64,000 bases of DNA, taken from Sisyra terminalis. Its lineage: Eukaryota; Arthropoda; Insecta; Neuroptera; Sisyridae. Below, one piece after another: positions 47,101 to 58,148 of this stretch. The stretch is from the NCBI GenBank assembly GCA_958496175.1, contig OY292276.1, forward strand, positions 29,408,449-29,472,448, in the 5' to 3' direction. Below the pieces are notes generated by a model. The model did not search any database and was not told where the DNA came from. It saw only the letters and a list, made by a program, of their open reading frames with translations. The position numbers were made by a program, and so were the translations under genes. Position 1 is the first letter of the stretch. Every line of letters starts with the position of its first letter.

Positions 47101-47267
47101 ATGTTGGTTAATTTTCCATGTGGTGTGGGCTGATTGTCCAATACTTGACAATTTTTCAATAAATGCTTGTCTGTCAAAATCACGAATTCATTTACGAAGG
47201 TAATCAAATTGGTGGTACATTCTTTTTCTGCCTCCGAAACGTTTCCTTTTGAACAATCGTCGTTCAT
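44193..47267 (-). CDS. NB-ARC/STAND NTPase with C-terminal ankyrin repeats (NLR-like), 1024 residues
   Basis: One uninterrupted frame. An unrecognised, helix-rich N-terminal region (residues 1-330) comes first. The NB-ARC domain has a P-loop TGLPGVGKS (about 337-346), Walker B RTLFVFDNIEE (about 442-452) and a GLPLA-type motif DLFPLALEQIVCYI (about 530-543). A winged-helix-like part and LSMHGICQKVL (an MHD-like motif of NB-ARC/TPR proteins) follow. Residues about 788-1010 form six ankyrin repeats (GYTALHFA, LTPLHLAV, GFTPLHYAA) plus a partial cap. Between P-loop and Walker B lies a tandem EEIKQP repeat. The architecture implies ATP-driven oligomerisation after sensing, as in plant and animal NLRs; its ligand is unknown. 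A 3' splice site (TGTGTTTTAG) lies 8 bp before the ATG, so the 5' UTR is spliced. AATAAA lies about 20 bp past the stop. No membrane segment is seen. Confidence 0.9.
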   Translation of the reverse strand: MNDDCSKGNVSEAEKECTTNLITFVNEFVILTDKHLLKNCQVLDNQPTPHGKLTNIAIQGSNIGSIIAETLSGVNTESIRAEATQYLGKGEQYLKKQKAKKLSYLLELYEKNRIEFREFLKNTALKLFRHYEHQFMQIIKNNSETKAMKVIAKYCKKRFINYYSSKNSVKEEIKEMSIENQFIIAILNGKVNFLNNLPFSNKFSLKNENYSYEINDFFSQPGIINNGEYYIKKDDKEKRNTKNYIDYKYRLKFEWETIDDNFQKEEPLGSPYEYLLTHELIDQLKKDLFDIVYYDILLSEKIKFELKMHEVDNKIVRKDILDKIESTINAKNKVVVLTGLPGVGKSVLAQHYAKEKYNKERCNIVWINENVELSFEKLCLAQGVSLYYDGLHPNKKISSSTKEEINKPIEEIKQPKEEIKQPNEEIKKSIEEIIKAIYETLTSKRTLFVFDNIEEYNTLKKYVLLTQLIFSDSCKILITSINSDCKMNADFHVIEVNKFEINEATDFIKLRLNKSPTPIKDSLIEDLAKTVDLFPLALEQIVCYINEEDNNANCEDERNLETEIEIVLKNYKKSAKESLDSTTFLKYMKDDFYDKTTFDTIQLVLSKFKNDTDIFKLLCILAYFRSDNINVNDLKEHFKSDKSAHYLGSIVNKVKAYSIIQQNGSYLSMHGICQKVLQILNENNEEETLRTALEILSKNLEASAERVEHIISVWSHAYKDENLILNFILEENIELLKNRENRKPHLHIITQYSNFDVFKDVLDKIIGTESSEEKKQNRNLEKIKELKDNRMNSLLHTAVLSLNSKKVEYLIEKGFCIDAKAELNWTPLLLAVIYSNTEIVKLLLDNKASPQMKTEENFTVLHLAAKNGNRKFLQTFIDDYKIDINMKTIRGYTALHFATQNNHYKAIKLLLQYKEIDVNCQTSFNLLTPLHLAVRNKNIKIVKLLLSHNNIKVNLPNKDGFTPLHYAACYKNIDIITILMAHENIDLKLKTSQKKTAEDLARDCKDSDDNIQNKAVELFEQASQ
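45975..46075 (-). repeat. tandem 24-bp repeat encoding EEIKQP-type octapeptides
   Basis: About four imperfect units (KEEINKPI, EEIKQPK, EEIKQPN, EEIKKSI) inside the NB-ARC domain at about residues 398-434. On the plus strand the unit is seen as TTGGTTGCTTGATTTCTTC. Units keep the frame. Confidence 0.8.
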
Positions 47268-47274
47268 GTTTCAA

Positions 47275-47284
47275 TCTAAAACAC
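47275..47284 (-). other. 3' splice site of a 5'-UTR intron in the NB-ARC/ankyrin gene
   Basis: Reading on the minus strand, a T-rich run ends TGTGTTTTAG, after which ATTGAAACATG brings in the start codon. A possible donor (GTAAGC) lies near 47490. This marks the gene as eukaryotic and spliced. Confidence 0.5.
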
Positions 47285-47698
47285 AAAAGTTATTACAATG
47301 AGTTTTACTTTCTCATAATTGGGGCGTTGTACGTTAAGCGGTTAGCAAAAAGCTGTAAGGTTTGGAAATGTAATGGGAAGCGAAATAAAATTTTATATAT
47401 TTCTAGATAGACTTATGTGTACTTAATTGTACTGAAAGTATTTTGTTTGTTTCTCAATTTATATTTTCCCCATTTTGTAAAATTGCTTACATTCCCATTA
47501 TTAATTTCTTACAAAATTTAATTTATTTTTTAAAGGTATTGTAACGGACTTGTTGCGAACATTCCAAAATTTTAACTGTGTGATTGAAGAGAGATGGAAG
47601 ACGTGCCAGAACACTCTTCGTGAGATTCTACTGCGGGGCAGAAAGTGATAGAAATCATTCAAATCTATGAGAAGTGGCTAGAACTTCTATATCTATTA
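47285..47698. other. 5' flank of the NB-ARC/ankyrin gene
   Basis: About 410 bp between the gene and the Helitron at 47699. It should contain the promoter and first non-coding exon; no clear TATA box or initiator stood out. Confidence 0.35.
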
Positions 47699-50330
47699 TC
47701 TATCTATTATTATAAAGAGGAAAGATTTGATTGTTTGTTTGCTTTGAATAGGCTCCGAAATTACTTGACCGATTTGAAAACTTCTTTCACTGTTGGGAAG
47801 CTACACTTTTTCCGGTGAACATGGGCTATATTAAATTTTCAAAAAAGTTAAGGATCCATACTAAAACTCCAATAATGTAACCCAAGGTCTGCAAAAATTA
47901 CTTAAAAACTTTCTTTTATCGCGTGCGCTGCGAAAACTATTGGTTATAGACAAAATAATGTACTACGATTTTGTAGAACATATCATTATCTACAAAAAAT
48001 AAAGCGACAGCATATGTCTAACTATTACAGTTAAGTCACAATAAGCGTTTTTTCATTTTAAAAAATTTACATAAAAGCCACAGTTATAAAAGCTCTTTTA
48101 TTTATACTTTGGGATTAATCCTTATCAAAATAAATGAGTTCATATTTAAGTTTGCTTCAATGTCATTATATAACTTTTTGAGTTATTCAATTTGAACATT
48201 CCATTCGAAAGATATCACAAGTTTAAAAATGTAAATTATTTGAAAAATGTTAAAATCTAAAAACGTGCCTTTTTGAAATATAAATGTTTTTATACATAAT
48301 AAACAGTTAATAAAATTATACGTTCATAGTTCATATTCGCTTACGTATCTGATATTCTAATGCTCACAATAGAAGAGACGTGGGTTCGAATCTTACAGTA
48401 AACTTTTTTTTAATTTTTTTTTCAAAATTCTTGAAACTAAATCCTTAGGGTTGCTCAATAAGGAAATATTAACTAAAAAAGTAACAGTAGTAGTAAAAAA
48501 ATAATTATATTAATAAAGATTAAAGTAAATACGTTTTTAAAACCGTGCATACATAAAATCGTGTACCATAATTATATATATCCTCTGCCAGATGAAATTT
48601 TAATATTCAGTATATTCCTTATAAGAAGTAGGCTTGTGAATTGATTTTTTTTTTGATAATTTCTACCCTAAAAGAGTGAATTGGGGTGGTTAAATTTCTT
48701 TGAGAAAATGTAAAGTTAATCAACAATCGAAATTTTGAATTTACTAAGAATAATTAATAAATAAATAATTAATTAATAATAAGTTTCTGTTTTTGTTATA
48801 TAATTTTAACTACAGCATTTTAAATAACGTCATTTCACTTAATTAGTATGAAAGTTTAGGTAGTAGGTACTTATACCAAATACCATACAGGCGGTTTTTA
48901 ATTTTTGTTTGTTTTTCAACAATCAAACTGGTTAAAATCTAATTTTTATGAACCAATGATTGTGAACTGGAGCAATTATATATTCTGCTAAAAAGTATTA
49001 TGGAAGCAATTTTTTGTCATATATTTCATTATCATCAATAAATATATAAAATCTTCCATACTAACTTTTCTACGGTTTTTAGAACAATTTTAAAACCAAT
49101 TATTGTTATTAAGTATAAATAAAATATTCGCTTTTACTTTCATGCTTTCTATCTATTTCCAACAATTTTGTATGTAACTACAACGTCCAAATGTGCGAAA
49201 TCGAATTGCTTTTTAATCATAATTAAAATATAGAAGGTCATAATTTTTTTCGTATTACATTGCAATTTCAAACATAAATGCATATTTATGTCGATGAAAT
49301 TTGGAAAGTGTTTTCCTTATAAAAGGCCGTTATATAATAAGAAAGAGTTTCGATAATTCCCCCCACTAAAAGAGTGAAAAAAGGGTGACTAAGTTTATGC
49401 AGCATAACGTCTAATAAACAATCGAAATTTCAAATTTCATAATCAAAGTCCGTTGAAGGAGAAACGTTATTACTGCTTAGTATAAAACAAACTTGGTTTA
49501 TTATTAGAAACAAAAACTTGGGGTCTGCTTAAAAATTTAAACTGATAAATATATCTGAAAAAGGTTAAGTTTATAAATGAGCTTTAAGTTTTTTGGCTTT
49601 CAGATATTGTAAACATGAAAATCTGAAATAATTACTTTAGTGAGCGAGTAACCTTTGAAATTCGGTGAACTAAAAGAAAATACCGACGTTTTTACCGTAA
49701 CCTGTAATGATAAAAGAAATTTAAAATGCTCTTCCAGAACAAACGACATACGCCAAATCGTGTATGGTGAACTCTAGACTATCCAATATGGTTTAATTAT
49801 ATAGTTGAAATTCAGATATTTAATAATAAGTTTGTAGATACATAATGCTTATACTTGATTATGGAAGAACTGGGTTTCATGCCATTGTACAAATTTCAAT
49901 TTCGCGGTTATGTTGTACATTGCAATAGTATAATAGTTTTTGGAAAAAGGTTCAATCGAAACAGTGAGATGGGATTCCTACTAATATTCAAAAATCTAGA
50001 CTCTTAACTTGTCTGTTATTTTGACGCGAGTATTTTGATACTTTTCGACTTTTTTACTCATAATTAAGACCGACTTTATTGAACTTGGCGATTTTTTTTA
50101 TTTCTGTATAAATGTTGATTAATTTAAGGATTATTAGGTTCACTGTTGGTATACCTACCGTAGGTTTACGCAAATGACATACTCTTTTTAGATATTTATA
50201 AATATTTTTTGAAGTTTAGTTGATCATTATATACAACTATTTTCTTCTAAGTAACAGTTTATTAAATGTGTCTTTTTCAAGTTGACAAAATAGTGTTTTA
50301 AAGTATGATTAAATATGATGTACATATGTG
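47699..50330 (+). mobile_element. Helitron family B, copy 3, longest copy
   Basis: Starts TCTATCTATTATTATAAAG, then the 5' region (to 48300), tRNA-like module (48320-48402), inverted-repeat region (48570-49470) and the 3' region shared with copy 2 (49790-50310). The terminal hairpin and CTAG were not found, so the 3' end is lost or diverged. No Rep/helicase frame. It starts about 430 bp upstream of the NB-ARC/ankyrin start codon. Confidence 0.7.
48320..48402 (+). repeat. tRNA-like module in Helitron copy 3
   Basis: Same module as 34640-34723, with B-box-like GGTTCGAATCT (last base off consensus). The A-box region is weaker here (TAGTTCATATTCGC). Confidence 0.5.
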
Positions 50331-51430
50331 TGTTAGTGTTATATGTCGTGAAATAAATCCTAACGAACCCGTAAAAATAAATAATCTATAAAACGTAACA
50401 GTATAATTCGGCTGCAGGTTTGTAGAGGATTGTCCCGAAACAAGTTTTGTTTCCGATTATTAGATATTCAAATATATCCTAAATATACCAATGCTTAATC
50501 GTAGAGGATGGCACTGAAACAAAATAATGAGGTTTTGAAGTTCTTCTATAATAAAAAACGGATTGTCTTATAACTTCTTCGGATTGTCCGAAGAAGTTAT
50601 GTTTATAGTTAACAAAGTATGTAGCAAAATTCATGAATATTTTTAATTGGAATGATAACAGTTGAATTACTTTGAAGCTTTATGGTAAATGAAGATAGTG
50701 ATAATTTCATTTGTTTCGTACCAAACGTATCAAGATTAAAATTTTACCACATGAAAAAAAAGTATTTTGTGAGAAAATTGTCAATAACTTGAACAAGCAT
50801 AGGACAGTAATGTTTGTTCTATTGACGTTGAGGTACAAACGAATTGTTTAGTGGATTCTACTTGGTGATGGTCTCTAGAGGATTGCACCAATTGAAATTT
50901 CGCTTGTACCTACACCAGTTGAATAATATCGCTGAAAAAAAAATCGCTTAAGATCATATTCATAATTTTAACAATGGTGTAATATAATTACAATTATAAA
51001 AACCGTCATAATTATCGTTTGGGTTACTTAAACGGAAAAAAATATTGTAAAAATTATGATAGTAACATCGTAATCTAGGACTAGACTTTAAGTTATCTTA
51101 TTTTTTACAGTATTTTATTTAAAATTTACTATTTACATTTGAATTTTTACGTTACAACGTCGCAATTATCACAATAGTTTTCTGAAATAAATACTATAAA
51201 AAATACGATTATGAATCGTAAAAAATATCAAAAACAAACGCATAGGTTGTTTTCCAATGTCCAGTGCTTAGTGTGACATAGGGCCGCATGCGAGCCGCAT
51301 TATGCGAGGCTTAAATTGGAACAGATTATTTCCTAAGTGCAACGGTAGAGTGCGTTCGACTTTGTTTAGTTAGAGAAAAATAAGTTGAAATGACTATCTT
51401 TAATGGAATTTTAAATAATCAAATTGTGTT
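50331..51430. other. A+T-rich intergenic region
   Basis: No gene. A small inverted repeat (AGGTACAAACGAATTG at 50829 and CAATTGAAATTTCGCTTGTACC at about 50890) is the only structure noted. Confidence 0.35.
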
Positions 51431-51431
51431 A

Positions 51432-51478
51432 GTCAGAGAAGAGAGACTAATACAAATAAGTAAATCTCTCTTCTCTGG
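51432..51478. repeat. short inverted repeat CAGAGAAGAGAG
   Basis: CAGAGAAGAGAG at 51433 and its inverse CTCTCTTCTCTG at 51466 form a hairpin; a third copy in direct orientation lies at about 52366. They could be termini of small elements. Confidence 0.4.
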
Positions 51479-51715
51479 TTATAGTCAAGTATTTTAAATA
51501 TTTCTTAACTTTTGAAATGAACCGTAAATTTTAAGTTATTTTGTTGATACCACTTGCGCATCGCACCACAATTCTACTTTTTTTCTGAAACACGTCCCAA
51601 TAACTGGTGTCATTACCGTACTTTTCAATATTTCTTCGTTGACATTTTGGTATAAGCTTGGATCAGGAACGTTGAAATTTGAGAATTGTTTTTGAATGGT
51701 TTCGATATTATTCCT

Positions 51716-52013
51716 GTACGTATTGTTCACTCGAATGCAATTTGTACGTTAATTTTGACATGCCAGAAATAAAGTAGTGATTATTATTTTCAAATATGTA
51801 TTTATAATGTATTATGTAAAATTAAATTTTCTAAATAAAGTCTACTTTGGGCAAGTCCACTTCAGCACACCCACAATTTGGCAACGTTGCATTTTCGACT
51901 TTGTTTTAATTTAATTTGCGATTAAATCGGTCCATAATAAAAATAACCGTCGCTTCTTCATTTCTGGCTTATCAAAGTTTACGTACAAATTGCATTCGAG
52001 TGAACAAATCGTA
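51716..52013. mobile_element. inverted-repeat element, about 300 bp
   Basis: The arms, about 68 bp each, begin GTTCACTCGAATGCAATTTG at 51728 and return inverted ending at about 52008, with around ten differences. The spacer is A+T-rich. Just outside on the right, 52050-52120 (ACGGGCTACCGACTC) matches, inverted, a stretch at about 62080-62150, so another dispersed repeat adjoins. Confidence 0.6.
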
Positions 52014-53520
52014 CCCATTCGGAATAGTTATCTACAGTTCGGAATATCTCGACGTTCCTGATCACGGGCTACCGACTCTATAGGACGAACGGAAAGACAG
52101 ACGGACAGGGATTATGCAATAGTCAAATACAAAATCAATGCAGTTGGAAAGAGATAGAATTTTCACCATAGATACTTAATTTTTTACTATAATACGATTG
52201 GCGCACTTGGTTTCATAGAAGAAGAACAGTTTCTATCAGTTCTGAATGCTCGCAACTGTTCGTGACAAAATTATTTTTCAGCTTGTTAATTTTTGTAGCC
52301 ACCATAGCAAGTTTGGTTCTTCATTGTGAGATGGTGCTCACGAGCCTAAATGAGTTATTTATCAGAGAAGAGAGTTAAGTGATGTTAGCTCACGAGTACT
52401 TTATAAGTCTTACACTACTCATACCCCTTATGCCCCTTATCCAGACAATCAGTATCAATGATATCATATAATGAATTATATCGAGAACAGCTTATTTTTT
52501 ACTAATAAGTTATCCAATATTTCGATAGTGATAATATACTTTGAAATAAGGTTTTATAGTCTGCAATAACTAAATATTGAAATAATACAATAAGTATAGA
52601 AATATTTTGATTCAAAGCGCTTAAAACCAAGCGTTTTTTCAAACTATCTACAATATACTTCTGGAGCTTCTGGATATGTTAACTTTCTCTCATAGTGTTG
52701 GTTTTGGTTACAACCGTTACAACATTTATATTGTTTAAACCTAGTTTGTAATTAAATAAACATTGTTTATTTTGTATGTTTTGTTTTAAACTTGTTAATT
52801 AATAAATTAATTACAATAAATAAAAAGTATTTCTTTTCCTTCAAAATAATTAAAATTTTCAGCTAAAGTTATTGAGTTTCTAATTATTAGTGAAAATCCA
52901 GACTTTTTAATATGAATACATATTTTTTAAGAAGCATCTTCCTCACTTTTCTGCAATTTAAAAGAGAAACACTTATTCAATATTATTTTTTGAATATTAA
53001 TAAAATTATAATTTCTATCTCTCTATTACTTTTTACTTTATATTATACTTTATATTACTTAAGGCGAAAATACAATCTGCTAATACTTTTTTCCACAATG
53101 GAGACCTCACAAAATATTTCTATACTATATATCATCGTTTCTTAAAATTAGCTACGTTTATTATATGCGAATTATTTTTTTTTCCAAAGTGAATGAATAA
53201 TAAACGTTTCAATTACATGTGTCAACGAATTTACAAAATCTTTATAAAACATATCGTTCCAATTTTACTAATTTCTTAGGGTAGGTTTTGTTATATTTTC
53301 ATGTTAAGCCACTTATTTATTGTTATTGTTAATTGGTAGTTTTTTCTATAAAAAAGAAACATAAATTATGGTATGTACAAAGACCCAGCGTTTAGTGACT
53401 ATATTATCGATAAATTATTATTGAACGAGTTGACATAATTTTGCTAAACAAAATTTTGTAAATAAATTGATATAATATTTTCCGCAACTATGTCATCTTC
53501 TATATATATATATATACATA
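52014..53520. other. A+T-rich intergenic region
   Basis: No genes recognised. It ends in TA-rich simple sequence next to the Helitron at 53521. Confidence 0.35.
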
Positions 53521-54549
53521 CTAGCTGATCCCCGCAACTTCGTCTGCGTAACGTAGGTGTAGATTATATTTTCTTTTTAGAATTGCTATTTGTAGTGGTA
53601 TGTGAATATTTTTATTTTTCTAATTTGTTTTACGAAAAACATAATCATACTTAAAAACACTATTTTGTCAACTTTAAAAAGACACATTTAATAAACTGTT
53701 ACTTAAAATAAAATAGTTGTATATAATGATCAATTCATTTTCAAAACATATTTATAAATATTTAAGAAGAGTATGTTCAATAGCGTATACCGTCGGTAGG
53801 CATACCTACCGTGAACCAAATAATCCATAAATCAATCAGTATCTACACATAAATAAAAAATATCGTCAAGTCCAATAAAGTCGGTCTAAATTATGACTAA
53901 AAAAAGTCGAAAGTTATCAAAATACTCGCGTCAAAATAACAGAAGTTAAGAGTCTAGATTTTTGAATATTAGTTGGAATCCCATCTCATTGTTTCGATTC
54001 GCGAATGAATCTTTTTCCAAAAACAATTTTGTAAAAAAAAAGTCTCATGTAAGATTGGAACCCACGTCTCTTTTATTGTGAGCATAAGAATGTCAGATAC
54101 GTAAGCGAATGCGCTATGAACGTATAATTAATCCCAAAGTATAAATAAAAGAGCTTTTATAGCGGTGGCATTTATATATATTTTTTAAAATGAAAAAACA
54201 CTTATTGTGACATAACTGTAATAGTTAGACATATGCTGTTGCTCTATTTTTTGTAGATAATAATATGTTCTGCAAAATCGTAGTACATTATTTTGTTTTA
54301 AACCAATAGTTTTCGCAGCGCACGCGATAAAATAATGTTTTTTGGTAATTTTTTTTCAGACCTTGGGTTACAATATTGGAGTTTTAGTATGGTTCCTTAT
54401 TTTTTTTGAAAATTTAATATAGCCTATGTTCTCCGGAAATAGTGTAGCCTCCCAACAGTGAAAGAATTTTTCAAATCGGTCAAGTAGTTTCGGAGACTAC
54501 TCAAAGCAAACAAATAATCAAATCTTTCCTCTTTATAATAATAGATAGA
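53521..54549 (-). mobile_element. Helitron family B, copy 4, complete ends, 1029 bp
   Basis: On the minus strand it starts TCTATCTATTATTATAAAG at 54549 after a host A and ends with the hairpin GCAGACGAAGTTGC, a spacer and CTAG (53524-53521) before a host T. It keeps the tRNA-like module (54040-54130) but has lost the inverted repeat. No coding frame. Confidence 0.88.
54040..54130 (-). repeat. tRNA-like module in Helitron copy 4
   Basis: The minus strand has TAGCGCATTCGC (A-box-like) and GGTTCCAATCT (two bases from the B box). Same module as in the other copies. Confidence 0.5.
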
Positions 54550-55440
54550 TGATTGCAACCTGGAGCAATTATATATTCTGCAGAAAAGCATTATGGAAGC
54601 AATTTTTTGTCATATTTTATTATCATCAATAAATATATATATATCTTCTATGCTAACTCTTCTTCGGTATTTAGAACAATTTGAAAACCAATTGTTGTTA
54701 TATGACAAAAAATTGCTTCCATAATGCTTTTCTGCAGAATATATAATTGCTCCAGTTCACAATCATTGGTTCATAAAAATTAGATTTTAAAAAGTTTCAT
54801 TGTTGGAAAACAAACAAAAATTAAAAACCGCCTCTATGGTATTTGGTATAAGTACGTACTACCTAAACTTTCATACTAATTAAGTGAAATGACGTTATTT
54901 AAAATGCTGTAGTTAAAATTATATAACAAAAACAGAAACTTATTATTAATTAATTATTTATTTATTAATTACACTTAGTAAATTCAAAATTTCGATTGTT
55001 GATTAACTCTACATTTTCTCAAAGAAACTTAATCACCCCAATTCACTCTTTTAGGGTAGGAATTTTCCAAAAAAAATCTTTTCACATGCCTACTTCTTAT
55101 AAGGAATACACTGAATTTTAAAATTTCATCTGGCAGAGGAGATATATAATTACACGATTTTATGTATGCACGGTTTTAAAAACGTATTTACTTTAAGCTT
55201 TATTAATATAATTATTTTTTTTACAACTACTGTATTTTTTTCGTTAATATTTCCTTATTGAGCAACCGTAAGGATTTATTTTCAACAATTTTGTATAAAA
55301 AAAAAAAAAAAGATTACTCTAGGATTCGAACCCACGTCTCAGTATTGAGAGCATTAGAATATCAGATACGTAAGCGAATGTGCTATTAATGTATAATTTT
55401 ATTAAGTGTTTATTAAGTATAAAAACATTTACATTTCAAA
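54550..55440 (-). mobile_element. Helitron family B internal fragment adjoining copy 4
   Basis: Inverse-oriented match to the middle of family B: inverted-repeat module (54550-55150) followed by the tRNA-like module (55308-55395). It touches the 5' end of copy 4 without a gap, which suggests an insertion of one copy into another. Confidence 0.7.
55308..55395 (-). repeat. tRNA-like module, copy with perfect B box
   Basis: The minus strand contains GGTTCGAATCC, an exact RNA polymerase III B box, downstream of TAGCACATTCGC. Best preserved B box of the four. Confidence 0.55.
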
Positions 55441-55444
55441 AAGG

Positions 55445-55595
55445 CACGTCCCACGGGAACAGGGTAAAAAGTATCCTATGTCCTTCCCCTAGTTCTTAGC
55501 TACCTCCCTACTAATTTTCAGTCAAATCGGTTCAGCCGTTCTTGAGTTAGAAATAGTGTAACTAACAAAACTTTCTTTTATATATATAGATTATA
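55445..55595 (+). mobile_element. retroelement or Helitron tail
   Basis: CCCACGGGAACAGGG..., then AAATCGGTTCAGCCGTTCTT and a TTTTATATATATAGAT end, a tail pattern very common in insect repeats (LINE/SINE or Helitron related). No coding part. Confidence 0.5.
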
Positions 55596-55599
55596 TATA

Positions 55600-56890
55600 A
55601 TAATTATATATACATATAATTGTATATATACATATGATAAAATACAGTCCCCAAACGCGAAACAAATATTTGAAATGTGAAATTAGCAATGAATTTTGAG
55701 AAAAGGTAAGTTACCGAAAGGGACAAGATTTAAATTTTATTAGATTTAAGAAGCAACAAATATTATATCAATGGATCAGTTTTAATAGTTTTGCAAATTT
55801 CTCCTTATAAACCTACAATTTTATTGTCAAACTGAGTATTATTTTTTTTCTATAAGTCCACTACTATTCACTACCTTTAGGTAGGTAATTCATGAATGAA
55901 ATAATAGCATACATTTACAAGTTCCTAGGTACGTCTAAGTAATGTATAATAATAATTGTATAGTTTTTTATTTATTTCTACTACTGCAAAGATAGTTAAT
56001 AATATATTTCTGTTGCCTTCTTTCATTTGACGTAAACAAGAATTGGTAGGTCAACAATATAATAAAAACGAATATATAAAAAATTTATTAACATTGGTTC
56101 GTAATTCATTTGCTTTGTTATTAAGTTAGCTTTATTGTGATTATTGTTGCGGAAAATATTTTGTTCTTTTGCTTAAATCATAAGTGGAATGTGTGCAAAA
56201 ATATTAAAGAAGTTGAGATTTAATTTTTGAAATATGGACAGTATTTTCATTTAACTAATTATAAGTGAAATTAAAGTAATGCTATTTGTCGCTAAGGTAA
56301 GTAAAATTAAACAATTACATTCTTGACGTATTGTTATGTTACATCGGCGTGGTATCGTGCATCGACTATAAATTAAATTTTTTTAAATATATAGGGAAGT
56401 GAAGTAGATAATCAATTAGAGTTTTGTAATTTTTAAGACATTATGCGAAGTTGAAACCATCAAAATGTACCAACATAGGTTCTAGCTCCGACTCTTTTAA
56501 TATCTAACGACTTTTTAGCTGCGGACTCTGGTTCCAACTCCCCAGATTTGATTAAAATAAAGGCTTATTTAATTGTAAAATAATTGTGTCGTCAAGTTGT
56601 AAACGGAACCATCAATTTGAATTAAAGAATTACAATTTTTTTCAATTTTTGTTTGCTAAGAACAATTCTATATCAATCAGAAACATGGATATAGACAAAT
56701 TTGATTTTCATATGCGACAAAAAATCATAATTTATGTAATAGAAAATTGGGCCAATGTACTAATCGATGATTACTTATATAAATAAATTCCATTTTCACT
56801 CTATTGCTAGTTTGCTTTAAGTGACAACCAAAACTAAAAATGACCGCTTGAACAATGGCACAGTTTCTTTGGATTTACCAATACTAAAAA
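55600..56890. other. A+T-rich intergenic region
   Basis: No gene recognised. Confidence 0.35.
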
Positions 56891-56894
56891 TAAA

Positions 56895-57045
56895 AAATAA
56901 TAATAAAAATAATATTTTTTAAGTAGAGCATACTACTTACATAATTTGGGATTTTTTTCATATTTTTTCAAATAGTACTTCATAGTGAAAAAAAAATAAA
57001 AACAACCACTTTAGTGGTGTATGTCAATTGCTTTTACTAAATCTG
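56895..57045. repeat. direct repeat of the left arm of the 57-kb fold-back
   Basis: It matches 57215-57345 in direct orientation (shared CAAATAGTACTTCATAGTG and ACAACCACTTTAGT), so the region has one direct and one inverted copy of the same block. Confidence 0.7.
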
Positions 57046-57089
57046 AATATACATAAATATATAAATACACATATATAATTGTATATATA

Positions 57090-57635
57090 TAATGAGTAAG
57101 ACCTTTTAATAAAAAAATAACAACTATGTAGGTTTTGAAAATCTTTGAAAAAATGAAATTGTTTTTAAACTTTATTCTTTTAAACCATGATACAGTTTTG
57201 GTACCGCTGAGAAAGTATTTTTTTAAGTATAGTATACTACTTACATAATATGAGCTTTTATTCAGATTTTTTCAAATAGTACTTCATAGTGAAAAAAAAT
57301 AAAAACAACCACTTTAGTAATGTATGTGTGGTGTATGCATGTATATATATATATATATATATATAATTATATATATGTATGCATATTCAGATTAAGTAAC
57401 AGCAAGTGGTTGTTTTTATTTTTTTTCACTATAAAGTACTATTTGAAAAAATCTGAAAAAAATCTCATATTATCTAAGTAGTATACTCTACTTAAAAAAA
57501 ATACTTTTTCAGCGGTACCAAAACTGTATAATGGTTTAAAAAAATAAAGTTTGTTAACAATTTCATTTTTTCAAAGATTTTTAAAATCTACATAGTTGTT
57601 ATTTTTTTCTTAAAAGGGTCTTATTGACTCCTACA
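57090..57635. mobile_element. fold-back element with about 250-bp arms and TA-repeat centre
   Basis: The left arm (57090-57335) and right arm (57400-57635) are inverse copies with scattered differences; shared blocks include TTTTGGTACCGCTGA and TAGTATACT. The centre is a TA microsatellite (57340-57385). The exact ends are unclear. Non-coding. Confidence 0.75.
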
Positions 57636-58148
57636 ATATATAAAATTTTTAGAACAATCGGTGTAGTAAGTTCGGAGAAAAAAATTGTCTCTTTTTTTCC
57701 ACATTTTATTTTTTTTTGGGAAAAATAATGATCGTAGAGAAATCAAATTTACAGGATCTGAGTATTTTATTAGTATCTACACACACTGTAAATTTCATAA
57801 AAATACTGTAAAAAAAAAAATCCAAAAATTATTTTCAATGTTATTTAGATAGGATTTTTGGTCGGTGCTCAGAGGATTTATAACTCTCGTCGTCTGCACT
57901 ATTTTCCCTCCAAATGGCGTTTCATTAGTGCAAGAAAGATAAAGTAAAAACTGCCTTCGTGGTGATGTTCTCTAGGATAAAAAAATCCCCACTCTTAACA
58001 AATTTATCAAGCACACCTGTCCTTAACGCTTTTGGTGATAGAATTCAAAGCATTCAAGATTTAGTTACAAGTGGTGTTTTGTATAAGTGCTGTAAGCAGC
58101 AAGAAACGCTAAGAAATAAGTGAAGAAAATGTGGCGAAAGTAAGTTTC
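57636..58148. other. intergenic DNA, no gene seen
   Basis: Slightly less A+T-rich around 57860-58090, but no frame or motif is recognised. Confidence 0.3.

Noticed and set aside
44193..47267. Bacterial symbiont contamination as source of the NB-ARC/ankyrin gene
   Set aside because: A eukaryotic 3' splice site precedes the start codon, AATAAA follows the stop, and both flanks are insect-type mobile elements. Ancient horizontal gain remains possible.
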